This document shows positions 39,779 to 53,000 of a stretch of 64,000 nucleotides of DNA, piece after piece. This DNA is from Andrena cerasifolii. Its lineage: Eukaryota; Arthropoda; Insecta; Hymenoptera; Andrenidae. Every line of letters starts with the position of its first letter. Within the stretch, counting starts at the first letter, position 1. The position numbers and the translations under genes were made by a program. Below the pieces are notes generated by a model. It searched no databases and was not told where the DNA came from. It saw only the letters and a program-made list of their open reading frames with translations. Where the stretch lies: NCBI RefSeq assembly GCF_050908995.1, contig NC_135126.1, forward strand, positions 7,750,001-7,814,000. The letters run 5' to 3'.

Positions 39779-42700
39779 CAGCGGAGTGGAAGTCGCAGCT
39801 CGTGTTATACACAGTAGTCACTGGAGCCAGTCACAGTACGCGCTTTCGCGAATTCAACGTGCTGCGATGCACTCTACCCGAATACACTCCGCTCTATTTA
39901 CCCCTCGACTTCAGAAAATTCATCCGCGAGCTTTGTTCCCCTTGGCGTTTGTTTAACTTCGCGGGATATTGGCGTTGTTCGTGACTGATTCTCGTCCGTT
40001 TAACGACGAGCCCGCGATCAAAGCTCGAGCAACGCACGTTTTCGCGTCCCTCGCCCATCTCTCATCCTCTATTTTTCCTCTCCCCCTCTATTGGCCAGGC
40101 TTTATTAACGTCATACGTATCGCTCGAACAGGGATACGTCAAAAAATTGATACATATCCCGTTTTGGCGAGCGCAACTGGGTCGCTAGGATTCGGTTTCG
40201 AACGGCGCGCAATTAAACGGACGATATATGAAACCCGGTTAATGGCCGACGAATGTGTCTCGCTCGCGCGTCGATTACGAGGCCCTCGTGAATTACAGCG
40301 TAAAGAAAAAACGCGGCCGGGCACGGGGGGAAGCTGCGCTTTGGAAAAAAAAAATAGGGGAGGAAAATGCGAGGAAAAAGTGAAACAGAAAATGGGGGAA
40401 ATAAAGGAAAAGAAAAAATCGTGTCCCAGCGACACGCGAAATTAAGTTTCCCGTCGAGACGCCCGCGGGCCGTCTACGTTTCCGTGGGTTTTTAATTTAA
40501 ATTGCGGCGAGCGGAGCGGAGGGACGAGCGCTTACGAGCGCTGATTATATTTGACGACAGACTCGGCTATTATTTACACGCTTTCCCTCGTTTCCTTTCG
40601 TGGCCGCGATAAACAACCCGTCCTTCTACGTCGACGTTCTCGTTAACGTAAATTCCATTCACCGGGGCAACGCTTTGGCCGTAGAAATTATCGAAGGCGG
40701 TCGATTCGATTGAATTCCGGTACATGGGGATGGAGTTCTTACAGTTGCATCGGCTTTCATTGGAGGCGACTGCTAGAGGAATCATCGACGATGCTTCTTC
40801 ATCCCCCGAAGGAAGGGGGAGAAAGAAGGAGGAGCTACGAAACTTATCCTGCTATCTCTTTAATCTGCGTAATTGTAGAATAAATACCGAAACTGAGGAG
40901 GAAGAGACTGACAAAGGGGTGGGGCCCTGTTTTTTTAAAATATTTCTAGTAAACAGATTGCAGGGCGCGTGCCACTTTCAAAGATTATTCTTCGCTCGAG
41001 GATCCCTGGTACGCAAAGTTCCTTCTCGGCTGCGACGGCGAAATAACGAGCCAGCCTAATTGGACAGACGTAATTGTTAATTTACTAATAACTTCCCCGG
41101 CCCGTCTTTTAATTACGCGCACAGTGCTTCGGCGGGATTTAAGATTTTCATTACGGAAGTTGACTCGGAGCCGCCGCCTCCTCTTTGGCCGGCGAACTTT
41201 CGAATTCTTTTTCGTATCGTCGGTCGATCGAACGTAACTCTACTCGCGACGGAGGCGTGCGCGGGCATCGGGGCGTGCAGGAATCACGGTATGCATGCGA
41301 AAAGTTGCGGAGCGTTGTTTCGTCGGCGGCGTGCCTGCGCTTATGAAGTTCATGAATTCATTACCGGCAGGGCTCGTTACGGGAAGCGGCCCGTTCATTT
41401 AGAGCCCTTCTGGAACTGGGACGCATGCCCGTGAACGCGCCGCGCGGATATTTTCAATGTTTCTTCGTTACGTCGCCGCGCACTTAATCCCCTGCGTCCA
41501 TTAATCCCCGGGCCAATTATTTAGAACAAAGTCCTCGAGGTTATTAACGCCCACTTAACGAGGACGAACACCGATTGGCTCGCGGTAGCTAAGCTGCCTC
41601 TGAAATAGAACTTATAGGTGTCTTCGATGGGACTTTACGTATCATTAAATGTTGAATATAGAAACCTAAAAGCAAATTGACCGATGGAACAACGACAGAG
41701 AACTTACACGCGCGTTAATTATGGAAGGAGAATTGTGAGTTGCTTAAAGTAGAACAAGACGATCATTGGTCAGACCGTAGGGGAGACACGCAAAGTGGGG
41801 AGTACAGTGTGGCGATAGCGAAATTGAAACGGGGGTCGCCTCGCCGGGGTTTGGGTGCGTTCAGGTATATGTTACTCGACCGGGACCCGTCTGTTAACAG
41901 AGATCGCGCCGCAGCTGGTCTACAGATTCATCGAGCAGACGATGCAGACCGGGCCTTCGGTCTCCCTAAAGTGCAGCGCCGCGGGTAATCCCACGCCGCA
42001 AATTTCCTGGCTGCTCGATGGATTTCCGCTTCCGCAGAACGACAGGCTGCTGATTGGCCAGTACGTGACCGTGTACGGGGACGTAATATCGCACGTTAAC
42101 ATCTCGTCGGTCAAGTCCGAAGACGGGGGCGAGTACGAGTGCATCGCCGGCAGCCGTGCAGGGGAGACCAGACACTCGGCCAGGCTCAATATTTACGGTG
42201 AGTACCGCGGAGGGTGGAGAAAGATAGGGACTGTTAAGGAGAAGAATCGCTGGCCAGTGTCGATTGAAATTGACTGGAAACCCGGGGGAGTATTACGTTC
42301 CCTTTCGCAGGATCGATCGCCGGGAATATCGGCTTGATGGGAAAGCCTTTGTCGTTAGCGAGTCTGGCTTCTGGTAATTAAAAAACGCCGCCAAGTGTTT
42401 GTTTCTTCAGCGAATTCGGGTGACTGAGATCCTTTCGCGGTGACTTTCATAGTTAAGTAGTATTTCCAGGGCTACGAAGGGCTCGGAGTTAGTCTATCGG
42501 GGGGAATGATGTTATAGGGAGAGATTATTTAGTTTAGCTTAGTTTAATACGCTTGAGCATCGCGTTGCACATATTTTAACTCAATGTAGCAGCACAGAGT
42601 TTAGTATAAAGTGAGCTTTTGTGAAGTGAGCCAGTGGCAGAGATAAAAGCAACGGGGTCGTGAATAATCTTCGTCTTTGTGAGCAATAGCGATCCCCGGT

Positions 42701-45700
42701 CCTGTAGTCCGGGGAAACACGAAAAAGCACTAGCCACGTTCCCCACGCGCGCTGGAAATTACTGGAAATATATGTTTTATTGCTTGTCAATCGCAGGCCT
42801 GCCATACGTCAGACCCATGTCGACAGTTTCGGCGGTCGCTGGGAAACAGTTCCACATCAAATGCCCGGTTGCCGGCTACCCGATTGAATCGATAATTTGG
42901 GAGAAAGGTGAGTAAACGCGTTTTATTTCCGTTTAACGCCCTTCCTACCTGCCTGTGGCTCATTGTCAGTTACATACATCCCGTAATTAAAGCCGGGCCC
43001 GCGTCTGTGGCAATTCAATTAGCGTACAAGCCTAGGCTACGTTATATCGCATCGAAGATACGAGAAAGTTCCCACGTAGCCTGTACTCGATTTGCCAGAG
43101 GAAATATCCATTCTTCTTCATGAAAAAACCTAAATACCTACGTCCTCTGTACTTTCCTCTTCGCATCGAAATACTTTCTCGAAGCTTCGAGACTGCCGGA
43201 GATAATTGCACGTACAAAAACGATTTATACTGCGTACACGGTGAAGCTAATTTTCCCCTATAATTTCGATCATCCACGATGACGAGGTGCACCCATGTAT
43301 ATTGGTTCGCGATGTTGTTGCCAGACGGAGTGAAGCTGCCCACCAACATGAGACAGAGGGTGGCGAACGGCAGTCTGTTCATCGATACCGTGCAACGAGC
43401 TGCCGACGAGGGCACGTACACCTGCACCGCCAAGAACAAGCATAATTTCACTTCTCACCGGTCGGTGGAGGTGCGCGTCCTAGGTGAGTGAGCAAACAGC
43501 AAATACTTCGCGATACTGGTCTTTTACAGGAATTACAGGTCGGGCCAAGTCGATTCCTCGAGTCGTCTGGACTCTGTCGCTCACGTATGATTGGATTAGT
43601 CGAGAATTTATTATACGGTCTGTGTCTGGCAAGTTTTGGAATCGATAGCAGATCGCGATAGTCAGAAAGTTGACAAGTCAGGGCAATATTCCATATTCCA
43701 TGACAGGAGATTTCGTGTTTAAAATCGACAGTGGTATTTGTATAATAAAATGGTAGGGTAGGGGAAACGAATTACTACATCTTTCGGAAATTCACTCCAC
43801 AAACTCGCCAGACACAGATCTCTAACGGACACTTTTCCATCCCGATAGAATCCTCTCGAAACAGCGCCGGGAATGATGATCGGCGTCGGCGAATGATCAT
43901 TCACGGCGTTGGCGAACGCGAGGTTATATAGTTCCTTCGTTGAGTACGTTGTCCCACCATTCCCTCCCCCGAGATTTTCCATTCCCCAGGCAATCGCATA
44001 TTAATTACAGGTTCGTGTATGCCCAATGTCCTGGCGTGTTTGATGCGTGCCGCCAAATTTACCTTGATACGAAATGTTTCTGTATTAGGTTTACGGAGCG
44101 CATTCCGTGCACTCCATTGTTTATCGCTGGGTGGGATTAGTGGTAGCGAGGCAGCATTGCTTCGTGTCTCTCGATTTACCGTTCGGTGTGCAAATTTTGG
44201 AGACAACCGTGCCGCGAACGGCGAGCAACGTTCTACTCATCGCCACTCTAGCGTTCTCTTCAGCAAGCATCCGCTGGAAATAACTTAGATAATTCGCCGA
44301 GGTGTTTCTTCGTCCCCCGCACACATTTTTCCACCTTATTTTTCGATTCCAAAGTAAACTCGACGTGAGACGAGCAATTCACGAGCGATCCCCGTAGTCT
44401 AATCGACGCTGCCTCGCGAGGAAACCCAGGGGACCCTGTCTATGACTCTAAAGCTGGGAAAGTGCGGCGGAACTTGTAAAAAATTCGAGAACCTGCAGTA
44501 AGTTGCCTCAGAGGATCCTCTACCGCGCGTTCCAGTGGAGTAGGTGTGCCATTCTCGCGACGCCCCACGATCGCAGTAGGAAGCCCTACGACTATCCATT
44601 TCGAATGCCGCGAGAAGTCCCTTAGAACAGATCTTCCGTGTCTAATCCGATCGTTTCCCTTACCACGAGCCTCGTCGAGTCCGTTCCCCGAGCGGAACAA
44701 GGGGATGAGACGGTAATCCGACAAAGGGGAATCGAATCGCACGTGACAATGGGTCGATGATCGAAAGGAATCGGAAATCTCCGCGGCAGCGAGGCTAATT
44801 AATCCACCGGCGGGAGACAATTATTCACCCTCGTCGGTTCCTATTTACCCCGGCCGCGACGTGACCGCGTTACGAGCCGTTAATTACCGCGCACGGGGTA
44901 GGGCCGCCTTATTCCTGCGCCACTGGATCCGCTGCGAGAGCAAAGGAGGAGACAATCAAAGGGAACACGCGATACGCTTAATCGCGTATATTGCGGGATG
45001 CTTCTCTCCGATCTGCAAATTTCTTCGATCAGAAAATGCGAGGGGTGCGTCGTAATTGACGGCGCAGGGGGGGACATCCGATGGCTATGCGGAGAGGGAT
45101 CTTTCTCTATTGGGAATTGTTTTCCAGGGAAGTGATTTCGAGTCTGTGCATTTGATTTGTTAACTATACATAATCGTGTGGATAGAAGGGAAGCAGAGAT
45201 CGAAGCAAGATTTATCGTCGCGCATAAACGAATGACACCTGTGCCTCCTAGGGGGCCCTGTCAATCCTGCGCGTATGACAGGCCCGCGATGTTCAGACTT
45301 TAAATATTCGATTATACAAAACACAGATTTTCCTGGTGAATACGCTAAATACTTGTTCTCTGGGGGAGTCTTTTCAAACCCGATTTGGCACGCGACGTAT
45401 CGAGTGAGTGCACAATGGAGCGCACGCGAACTTGACAAGTATCCAAAGTAATTCCACTGGAAACGGAAACCTCGACTTATGTCTGGGTACAGAGCCATCT
45501 ATTCCCCCGTTGCGCCAGCAGCCACGGGGCACCCTGTATAAATTTCTTTGTCGAGCTACCCTTATCGCGTACAGATAGACGACGGCTGCAACGTGTGTAC
45601 AATAGTACACAGATGTGTACGTGTGGCGTGTATGTGTCTACCTATCTCTCTACTCTGCCTCTCTACTCTCTCTTTCTCTTCTATCTATGTGCGTCACCGG

Positions 45701-48700
45701 ATATCCGTGCGTTTGACAACACTCGCGAACGAACCCACGCACCAGAGCACAGCACTTCACTGCATCGCTCAAGCATCTGTCCTTGCACGCGCTCGCCTAA
45801 CTGCTCTGTATATTATATTCCGTGTACGTGTACTTTTGTACATAAAAATTCATAGGGCGGCGATACCACGCACTATCTGGGTAGGTACGGGGCCGCTGTA
45901 CGTGTGCACAGGGTGGACTGGGCGCACGGGGCGACCAGGAAAGAGCAGTGTATGCAACGGTTTAATCGCCCAGCGCGTCAACCGAGAACGTACGCCGTCG
46001 TTATATCGGCTCAAAAGAGGCTCCTTTCGCCTCTACCCTCGGGATAGGAATAACGGGTAACGCGAAAAATATCGGCGAGCAGCTTAATATCGACTCCCGT
46101 GCAGGTGCCGTTCATATTTATCGAGTCGTTCAACGAATCCTCTCGACGAATGGGATTTCATTCCCTCCGGCTCGGTGTGTCATTACACTCTTCTTTCGCT
46201 AATTGAAAGTGTCTCGCTTTGAAAGTTCAAAATCGCTCGCTCAAGTCACTCGAGGCTAAACGGACTTCTGACTTATCGCTTCCTGTAGTACGCTGCCACT
46301 TTTGTCCCGCGCGATGGAGATCGATCGGCCTTTCGAACACCGCGGTCGCGTTGCAGAACGGTTCTCCGCGCGTTACGCCTCTGACGCTTTGACTGTCAAG
46401 GTACTTTGCGTGAAAACGACACCAGGTGTTTTTTACCACAAGAGGCATTCTATGTACCCATCCGCCTAGTTGTGCTAGTTAGGATGCCGCGCTATATTTA
46501 GAACGAAACTTGCCACCCACGCGGAAATTTAATACCGCCGAAGCTTTACAAAGGTACGCCCCGTGCGTCCAAGGAAACGCGTGCACGCAACTTGTACATA
46601 AACACGCTGTTGTCGAAGCATCGATATTCTATTACGTGACTCAGTCGCCGTTTCTTTCTCGCGCGCGGGCCTCGCTTCTTCGTATCGGCGTTACAGCTAG
46701 CCGGAATCATCGCGATTTTATCGGCAATTTTCGTAATTGAAGGGTGGAAAGCAACCGCTGGTATTTGTACGGCCGCGGGCCGAATTATGCAGGGCTCGGA
46801 AGCAATCAATCGGAGTGCTGTTCGATTGATTGTTTTCCCTTTCGCGGGAAAACGCCCGTAGCCGTGGAAGTCTCGCGTGCGTCCGCCGTTTTATCGACGC
46901 GGCGGACTTTGGAGCACGCTCGCGGATCGGCTTGCTCGCGCTGGGAATTAATTGCGAAAGCTTGTCGGCCCGGGCCGATCGCGCTGGAGGGGCGTCCTTA
47001 ACCGAAAAGTCGGTGAACGGGCGGAGTTCATTAACGCGAGCGGCTCGAAGGGGCCATTTTTCAGGAATTTTCCGCGCACCCTCTGCGTTCCCCACATGGC
47101 GCAAAGTGGAAAGCTATCCACTCCATTCGCGGTTAAATATCAATCGCTCGCTCCTCAAAAAACGCTTCATCGCTGAGTGGTTGAATGGAAAGAAGCGCAT
47201 TACGCGGCTACTATCGAAAGGAGAACGGTGGCACGAGACAATCAGAAAGGCGTACAAAGCGCGGGGAGTGCAATTTCAAAGATTGCCGATAAAGCAACTT
47301 CGTCGATGGGAAACGAACACGGTGCAAACAGCGAAGCCCGTGGCCCGCGCGCTCTTTCTCTCAAGCTGTCCGTTTATATATAGACTACCGCAATAAAACG
47401 ATATCCTTTACACGCCGCGCATTAGGACACTCCGCGCGACCGCTGGGCGTTTTAATAATACCACCCCCTCGCGCCTCGCTTGGCGGCAAGAAAGCATTCT
47501 TTGAAGCTTTTCTCAAAGCGTCTGCGTTACAGATTTAATTTAGTCACGCGCGGGGCGACGCATGGAAATTTAATTAACGTTGGTGTAATTACAAGCAGCA
47601 CAATATGTGCAGCCTTTGACCTGGCCACGCTCTCATCAAGCACAAGCCTCGGTTCTCGTTCGAGGCATCGGGGCTACCTAAACTTTCCCAAACGCTCTCA
47701 ATATACCCTCTTTCGCGAAACATGGTCGCGCGCGTCGCGAGGAGTGTCCTGCGAACTCGCCTCTCTCTTGACCACCGCTTGTCGGCTGCTCGGATCTGTG
47801 CCGTGTCTCGTGGTGCTTCGAAAGTCCGCTGGAACTTGAAACTCTGGTCGGCTTAAACGTTAATGCCGGGATGTTTCCCCCATGGAAATCTGACCAGCGA
47901 TGAAATACTTACCGCGCCGTAATCAACGTCTCGCGAAATGCTTATCGATCGCGGGCATCCGACAGGTCTCGGTCGGACGATTACGACCGTCCGTTCGATG
48001 TGCGTGCTCTACCTGTTCTATCCACCCACCCCCTGGTTATCATCCCCACTGACCACCAGAGACTCCGTCCACCCAGTTGCCCCGTTTCTTGAAAAAGAAA
48101 AGACGCGTTTCTCTAGCGTTCTGAACCGCTTTGACTGGAATGCCACCTTTTGTCTTTGTATTGTTCTTTCAGTGCCACCTAAAATCACGCCTTTCAGTTT
48201 TGCTCGCGATTTAAACGTAGGGGACCGTACTAGCGTACAGTGCGTGGTCGTGACTGGCGATCTGCCACTGACGTTCACGTGGCTGAAAGATAACGTGCCG
48301 ATAGAGACGATCAGGACGTCGCAGGATGCTCCGTCGTCGAGCCATGGCCGCGGCCAGGGCCAGGCGGGTCCTGGGGACGCGATTAAGGGGCCCAAGCGGG
48401 GCCCCAAGGCCGACGGCCAGGCCGAACTGGGCCGTTCCCCGAGAAAGGCCATTACCGTCCGGCAATATGACGCTTTTACCAGCGCCCTGAGCATTAGCAC
48501 GATCGCACCCGCGCACAATGGCACGTACACCTGTCGCGTGGCCAATGGCGCTGCCACCGTCGCTCATTCTGCACTCCTTCACGTCAACGGTAAACGCACA
48601 CCGTTGGTGTACTTCTTCGTTCACGCTGCACGGCGACAGAGCTGTCCTAACCCCGTCTTCTTCGCGACCCTTCTTCCCCTTTACGCGGCTCTTACCCTTC

Positions 48701-49793
48701 GTTCTTCTCTCCTTCTCCTTGCATCGACCTCGACGTATCTGCATGCCTCGATACGTCGCCGAATCGTGACGTTTATTGCACGCAACCTGACGTTTACCTT
48801 GTCACAGCATTGACACGACGCGTTCCGCGGTATCTCGGCGTATTGACTGTCTGCGGCGTCTTACAGTGCTTGGAATGGTTCTTCGCGGACGGCGCGAATA
48901 GTCCACGCAGTCGCGCCTTCGATCTCGGTAGAACAATTTGAGGAATGAAGTACCCGCGAGTAGAGTTTGAAGTCAATACGTCGGAGGTGTGCTGGCTGGC
49001 GGGTGGGACGTCTCGAACATCCGCGCCGCCGGTTCACCCCTCGCGCCTCGTGATTCGCGGGAACGTAATAAAGAACGACTGGCGATTTTCCAGCTCGAAG
49101 GGAGTGTATGCTCGCCCTGGAAAGTAGCTGATTGATCGGTTGGTAAGGAAACACACAGCGGTGCAACGGCGGCCAGCGATCGATCAATCAGCCAGCCTCG
49201 ACCGGGTGCATCGTCGCGTGATCAATTTCCCGTTCTCCGTCCGCGTAGAAGGGACAGTTTTGTTCCTACGCGGCCGACTCAAAGGGCATTCCTCTGCCTG
49301 GAAAATGCATGCGACGGGCGCGGGGCCGTGTCCATTCTGCGATCCATACCCACCGTGACATCTCTGTCGTCGTTCGCGAGTCGAGTTTCTTAAGCACAAG
49401 AGTACACTGAATGATCGTCGAGGATGATCTCGGACCGGACAGATCGCCACGAGCAAGTCCGAAGTCATTCGACGCGACCTGTTTCTGCTACATGCTAGTC
49501 CAATGTGCACGCCCTCCAGCACGTTCGACCAGGGACTCCCGAAGCCTCGACTTTACGTTTAATTTGTGAACAGGTTTCGTTTTGCACGGCCTTTCTTTGC
49601 CCCTGCTGGAATATTCGCGATGGCAAGGACGCTCTAGGATGCCACGGGGCTCTTGGCCGCGGATTATTAGATTTCAATTTAGATTGTCGTCGGCCAGAAT
49701 CGCGGGAACGATCCCTTGGCCCGAGAGAACGGTGTCCCGGGTCTCGACGTGCTGTGAATTTTCAATTTCTTACTTCCGATTTTGATATCCTCG

Positions 49794-49836
<43 letters not shown>

Positions 49837-49982
49837 TTCACTCACACACACTCTCTCTCTCTCTCTCTCTCTCTGTCTTTGTACACTCTCTGTGATCCTG
49901 CACGCTGTTCTATATGCACGCCTAATTGCACGCTTCGATCAGATTTACCTATACGGATACTCTTGATACGTATATGTATCTA

Positions 49983-50013
<31 letters not shown>

Positions 50014-53000
50014 GTATATGTAAGATATCATCTTGCCAGTGTTTCACGTACCTACTATCGTTTGTACGAACGTCTTTCTTTTAGTGTGTATCGAACTAAG
50101 TCGGCCAAGTATGTTCGTAGATCGTATTTATCTGTGACATCGAAGCGCTTATTGGAAAATTCGTTCGCCGAAACAAAACATTCCACTCTCTCTCTCTCTC
50201 TATCTATCTATCTCTCCGCCTCTCTCTCTCTCTCTCTCTGTGTCTCTTTCTCTCTGTCTGTCCCGTTTTTTGAAGAATACAGAACGGCGCGGTTGAAATT
50301 CTCTCTTCGTGGATGTTTCGAGCAGACCGTCGCAAAATTAAACCGAGATCCAGCGTGTCGGATTAGGATTTTTCGTTTAATTTTGCCGCGGGCGCGCCGC
50401 GGGATGCCGCCTGGCTCGATGTCACAGCGTGAGATCGCTTCCACCGTGAACGTTTAACGTTTCGTACTACTGGTTTTTAATCACTTGGCACAACCACCGT
50501 GTATTATGCATCGTTCAGCATTAACGTATCATTCGAGAAGTACACGTAATGTATATTTTTTATCATTCACTGGATATATCACCCACCGTTTACTCATATA
50601 TTCATCTCTTATGGTAACCTTTTGCAACGTCGTACGGACTCGCTGTTTTAAGCAGACACGCCTCGCACGATCCAGTAGGAGTCGTGCCCCGTCTCTTTTG
50701 CCCCGTCACGAATGAACCGTATCACCTTTTGTTGCTCTATCGATATTATCTATTTGTGTTGGTATCGTACGATCACGTTATTTCACCGACTCTGGAACCG
50801 AGTTGTTATTCTTATCTCACTATCACCTTCTGTAGAGCAGTTTCTTTTTTCACTAGGACTATGCTATGTTTCGCTCGAGATCTGTGTAATATTCATCGTT
50901 CTCATTACCATTATCATCGTCAGTGAAGTAATCTTATTGGGACTGTAGTGAATCCGTACACGGGACGAAATCGATGCGAGCGACCTCGACGCGGCTAGTT
51001 TATCGGGCTCGATGAGACAGTAACGTTTGATTCTCGGCGGTACCTGCAGTTTAACCTCCTTGCGACGCAACTAATGTCAAGATCCCTCGCGTCCCTTCGT
51101 CCCAGCTAGTTTTCTCGCTCGTTACGGTTTCTAATCCGCACGGTAAGTAACTCAACGTCAAGCAATTTGAAATACAGAAGCGAGGACCAATGTTCCGCTT
51201 CAAGTCTCGCCTCTCCGGAAGCTTGATTTATCGAGAAAACGCGTTGACACCATTCGGGAGCGAACAGCGGGGCACAGGTTGCCAAATTTCGTTCGTCTGG
51301 AAACCGAGCAGCGCCGCTGAACGCCGCTATCATCGCGCGGAGGTCGGCTTACCAGCAACTTCCCTGGCCAGAAGCCTCGTAAAGACACATTGGCCGACAT
51401 TAGCAGTTACTACGGGCCATAAATGTTCATTTTCCGGGCGGCGAGTCGCGTGTATACGCCCGCGACCGAATATTTATGGCCTGGCCGCCATTTTTCACAG
51501 GCTCTGTGCTTTCGCGAGGGAGAGTTGCACCTGTCCTGTGCCCGTGTCGGGAGGTCACGAAGGGAGAGGCACGGCGACGAAGGTCAAACGGCGCCCGGCT
51601 ATCGAGTTTCCTTCGTCCACAGGACGAGGTACAGTCTGGCTACAGTTTTGCCCGCGCCAAGTAGCTTAAACCCGCGCTTGGTCGGACAGTGGAACGGCGC
51701 GGCGTACGTACACACGTCCGCGTCCCCATTCTAGCGACGGGCATACGGGCGCGATCGAACGACGCTGCTTAAACGGTGAAAGAGATCTCGCATTTCACGA
51801 CCCGTGACCTCCCGTTCTCGTTCCACCGATGAGACTTCCAGAAGCGCAGGGGAATAGCTGCCGCTCGCCGGAGAAAAACGCGAAACTCACGTTTCATTGT
51901 TACGGCAATACGAGCTGTATTACGGAAAACGGTGCTTCTTTTTGCAGATCGTTTTGGAGCGTTGTTGCCGCCCAGGGGAACATTAATTACGCTCCCTTCG
52001 TTCTCGGAAACGGATTAAACCCGGAGCAGTTTGTATCCCCGCGTCGTATTTTAATGTTAATTTTAGACGTTCGTTGAAGAAGATTTATTAACTCGCCGCC
52101 GGTTCGGACGCGGGGCTGTTGATTCGGTTTCGCTGACCCCGGCCCGGGGCACCGCGGAGTCCCTCGATTTCGATGCAATTATCCCGGCGGGCTGTTCCGT
52201 TCCGGCGTGTCTCGATTGACGGCGACCACCATTTCCCGGCTCGGTCGCGTCGCGGGGCATTCCGGTTCGCTCCTATTTGCTAAGTTTTCTACACTGAAAG
52301 ATCCGATCTTCTTGCACGATCGCTGATCGAAGCACCCACTTCGAAACTAACGAAGGTGACGCGTAGAGAAGTCTCATCGTCTAACGACGCTGTACGTTCC
52401 CCTTGGAGCGCGACTCGCCCCGTCACCCTCGCCATCCTCCTGACCCCCTCAGTCTACCTATAACCACCCCTGCCACAAAAAAAAAACTAGGAAACGAAAT
52501 CGAGAGTGTCATCTATGGCCGAGATACGCGTATAGGAGTGCGGTTAGTGGCGGCATGCAGGTACATACCAACTATTATCACACGTCACGTTTATAGTTCC
52601 ACCGCGGATCTCGCCGTTTTATTTCGAGAACGGTGTGACGGAGGGGATGAGGACACAGCTAATGTGTACCACGAGCCAGGGTGACCAGCCGTTCAACATC
52701 ACGTGGTTGATGGACGAGAAACCGATTCAGGTCAGACCCGGTGACGGTGCATCGTCGTCGTCGTCGTCGTCGGCGTCCACGTCCACCTCGTCGGTCGTCT
52801 TCCACACGGGCAACAACATACAGATAAGCGACTATCCGCCGTTTTCCAGCATCCTGACGATAAATAACGTCAGCGCTGGGCACAGCGGGAACTACACGTG
52901 CCAGATCAGCAACGTCGCTGGCCTGGCCGAATACTCGACCAGCCTCTCCGTTGCTGGTTGGTGTCACAAACCAGCAAGAACAAAAATCGACATGGTAGCT

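Larger units (their letters stand above)
35299..41900 (+). other. Intron between Ig4 and Ig5 exons (6.6 kb)
   Basis: Contains two neighbouring DNA-transposon remnants (36553-36740 and 36824-37584) and a GA microsatellite at 39716-39780. The rest is CpG-rich unique DNA without recognisable exons. The 217-codon antisense frame at 38340-38993 shows no domain and is treated as chance. Confidence 0.8.
48590..52596 (+). other. Intron separating the two alternative Ig7 exons (4.0 kb)
   Basis: This segment lies between Ig7A and Ig7B and must be spliced out or skipped as a block. It contains three CT/TA microsatellite tracts (49795-49874, 49980-50015, 50185-50261) and then an AT/T-rich stretch to about 50940. 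No exon, RNA gene or transposon was recognised. Any sequence enforcing mutual exclusion could lie here. Confidence 0.8.

Noticed and set aside
39716..39817. Arg/Glu repeat protein frame
   Set aside because: Product of a GA microsatellite.
45548..46060. 170-codon plus-strand frame
   Set aside because: Low-complexity composition near CT repeats; no domain or splice evidence.
48018..48744. Long antisense frames over the Ig7A exon
   Set aside because: They are shadows of a GC-rich coding exon whose sense frame has clear Ig homology and splice signals.
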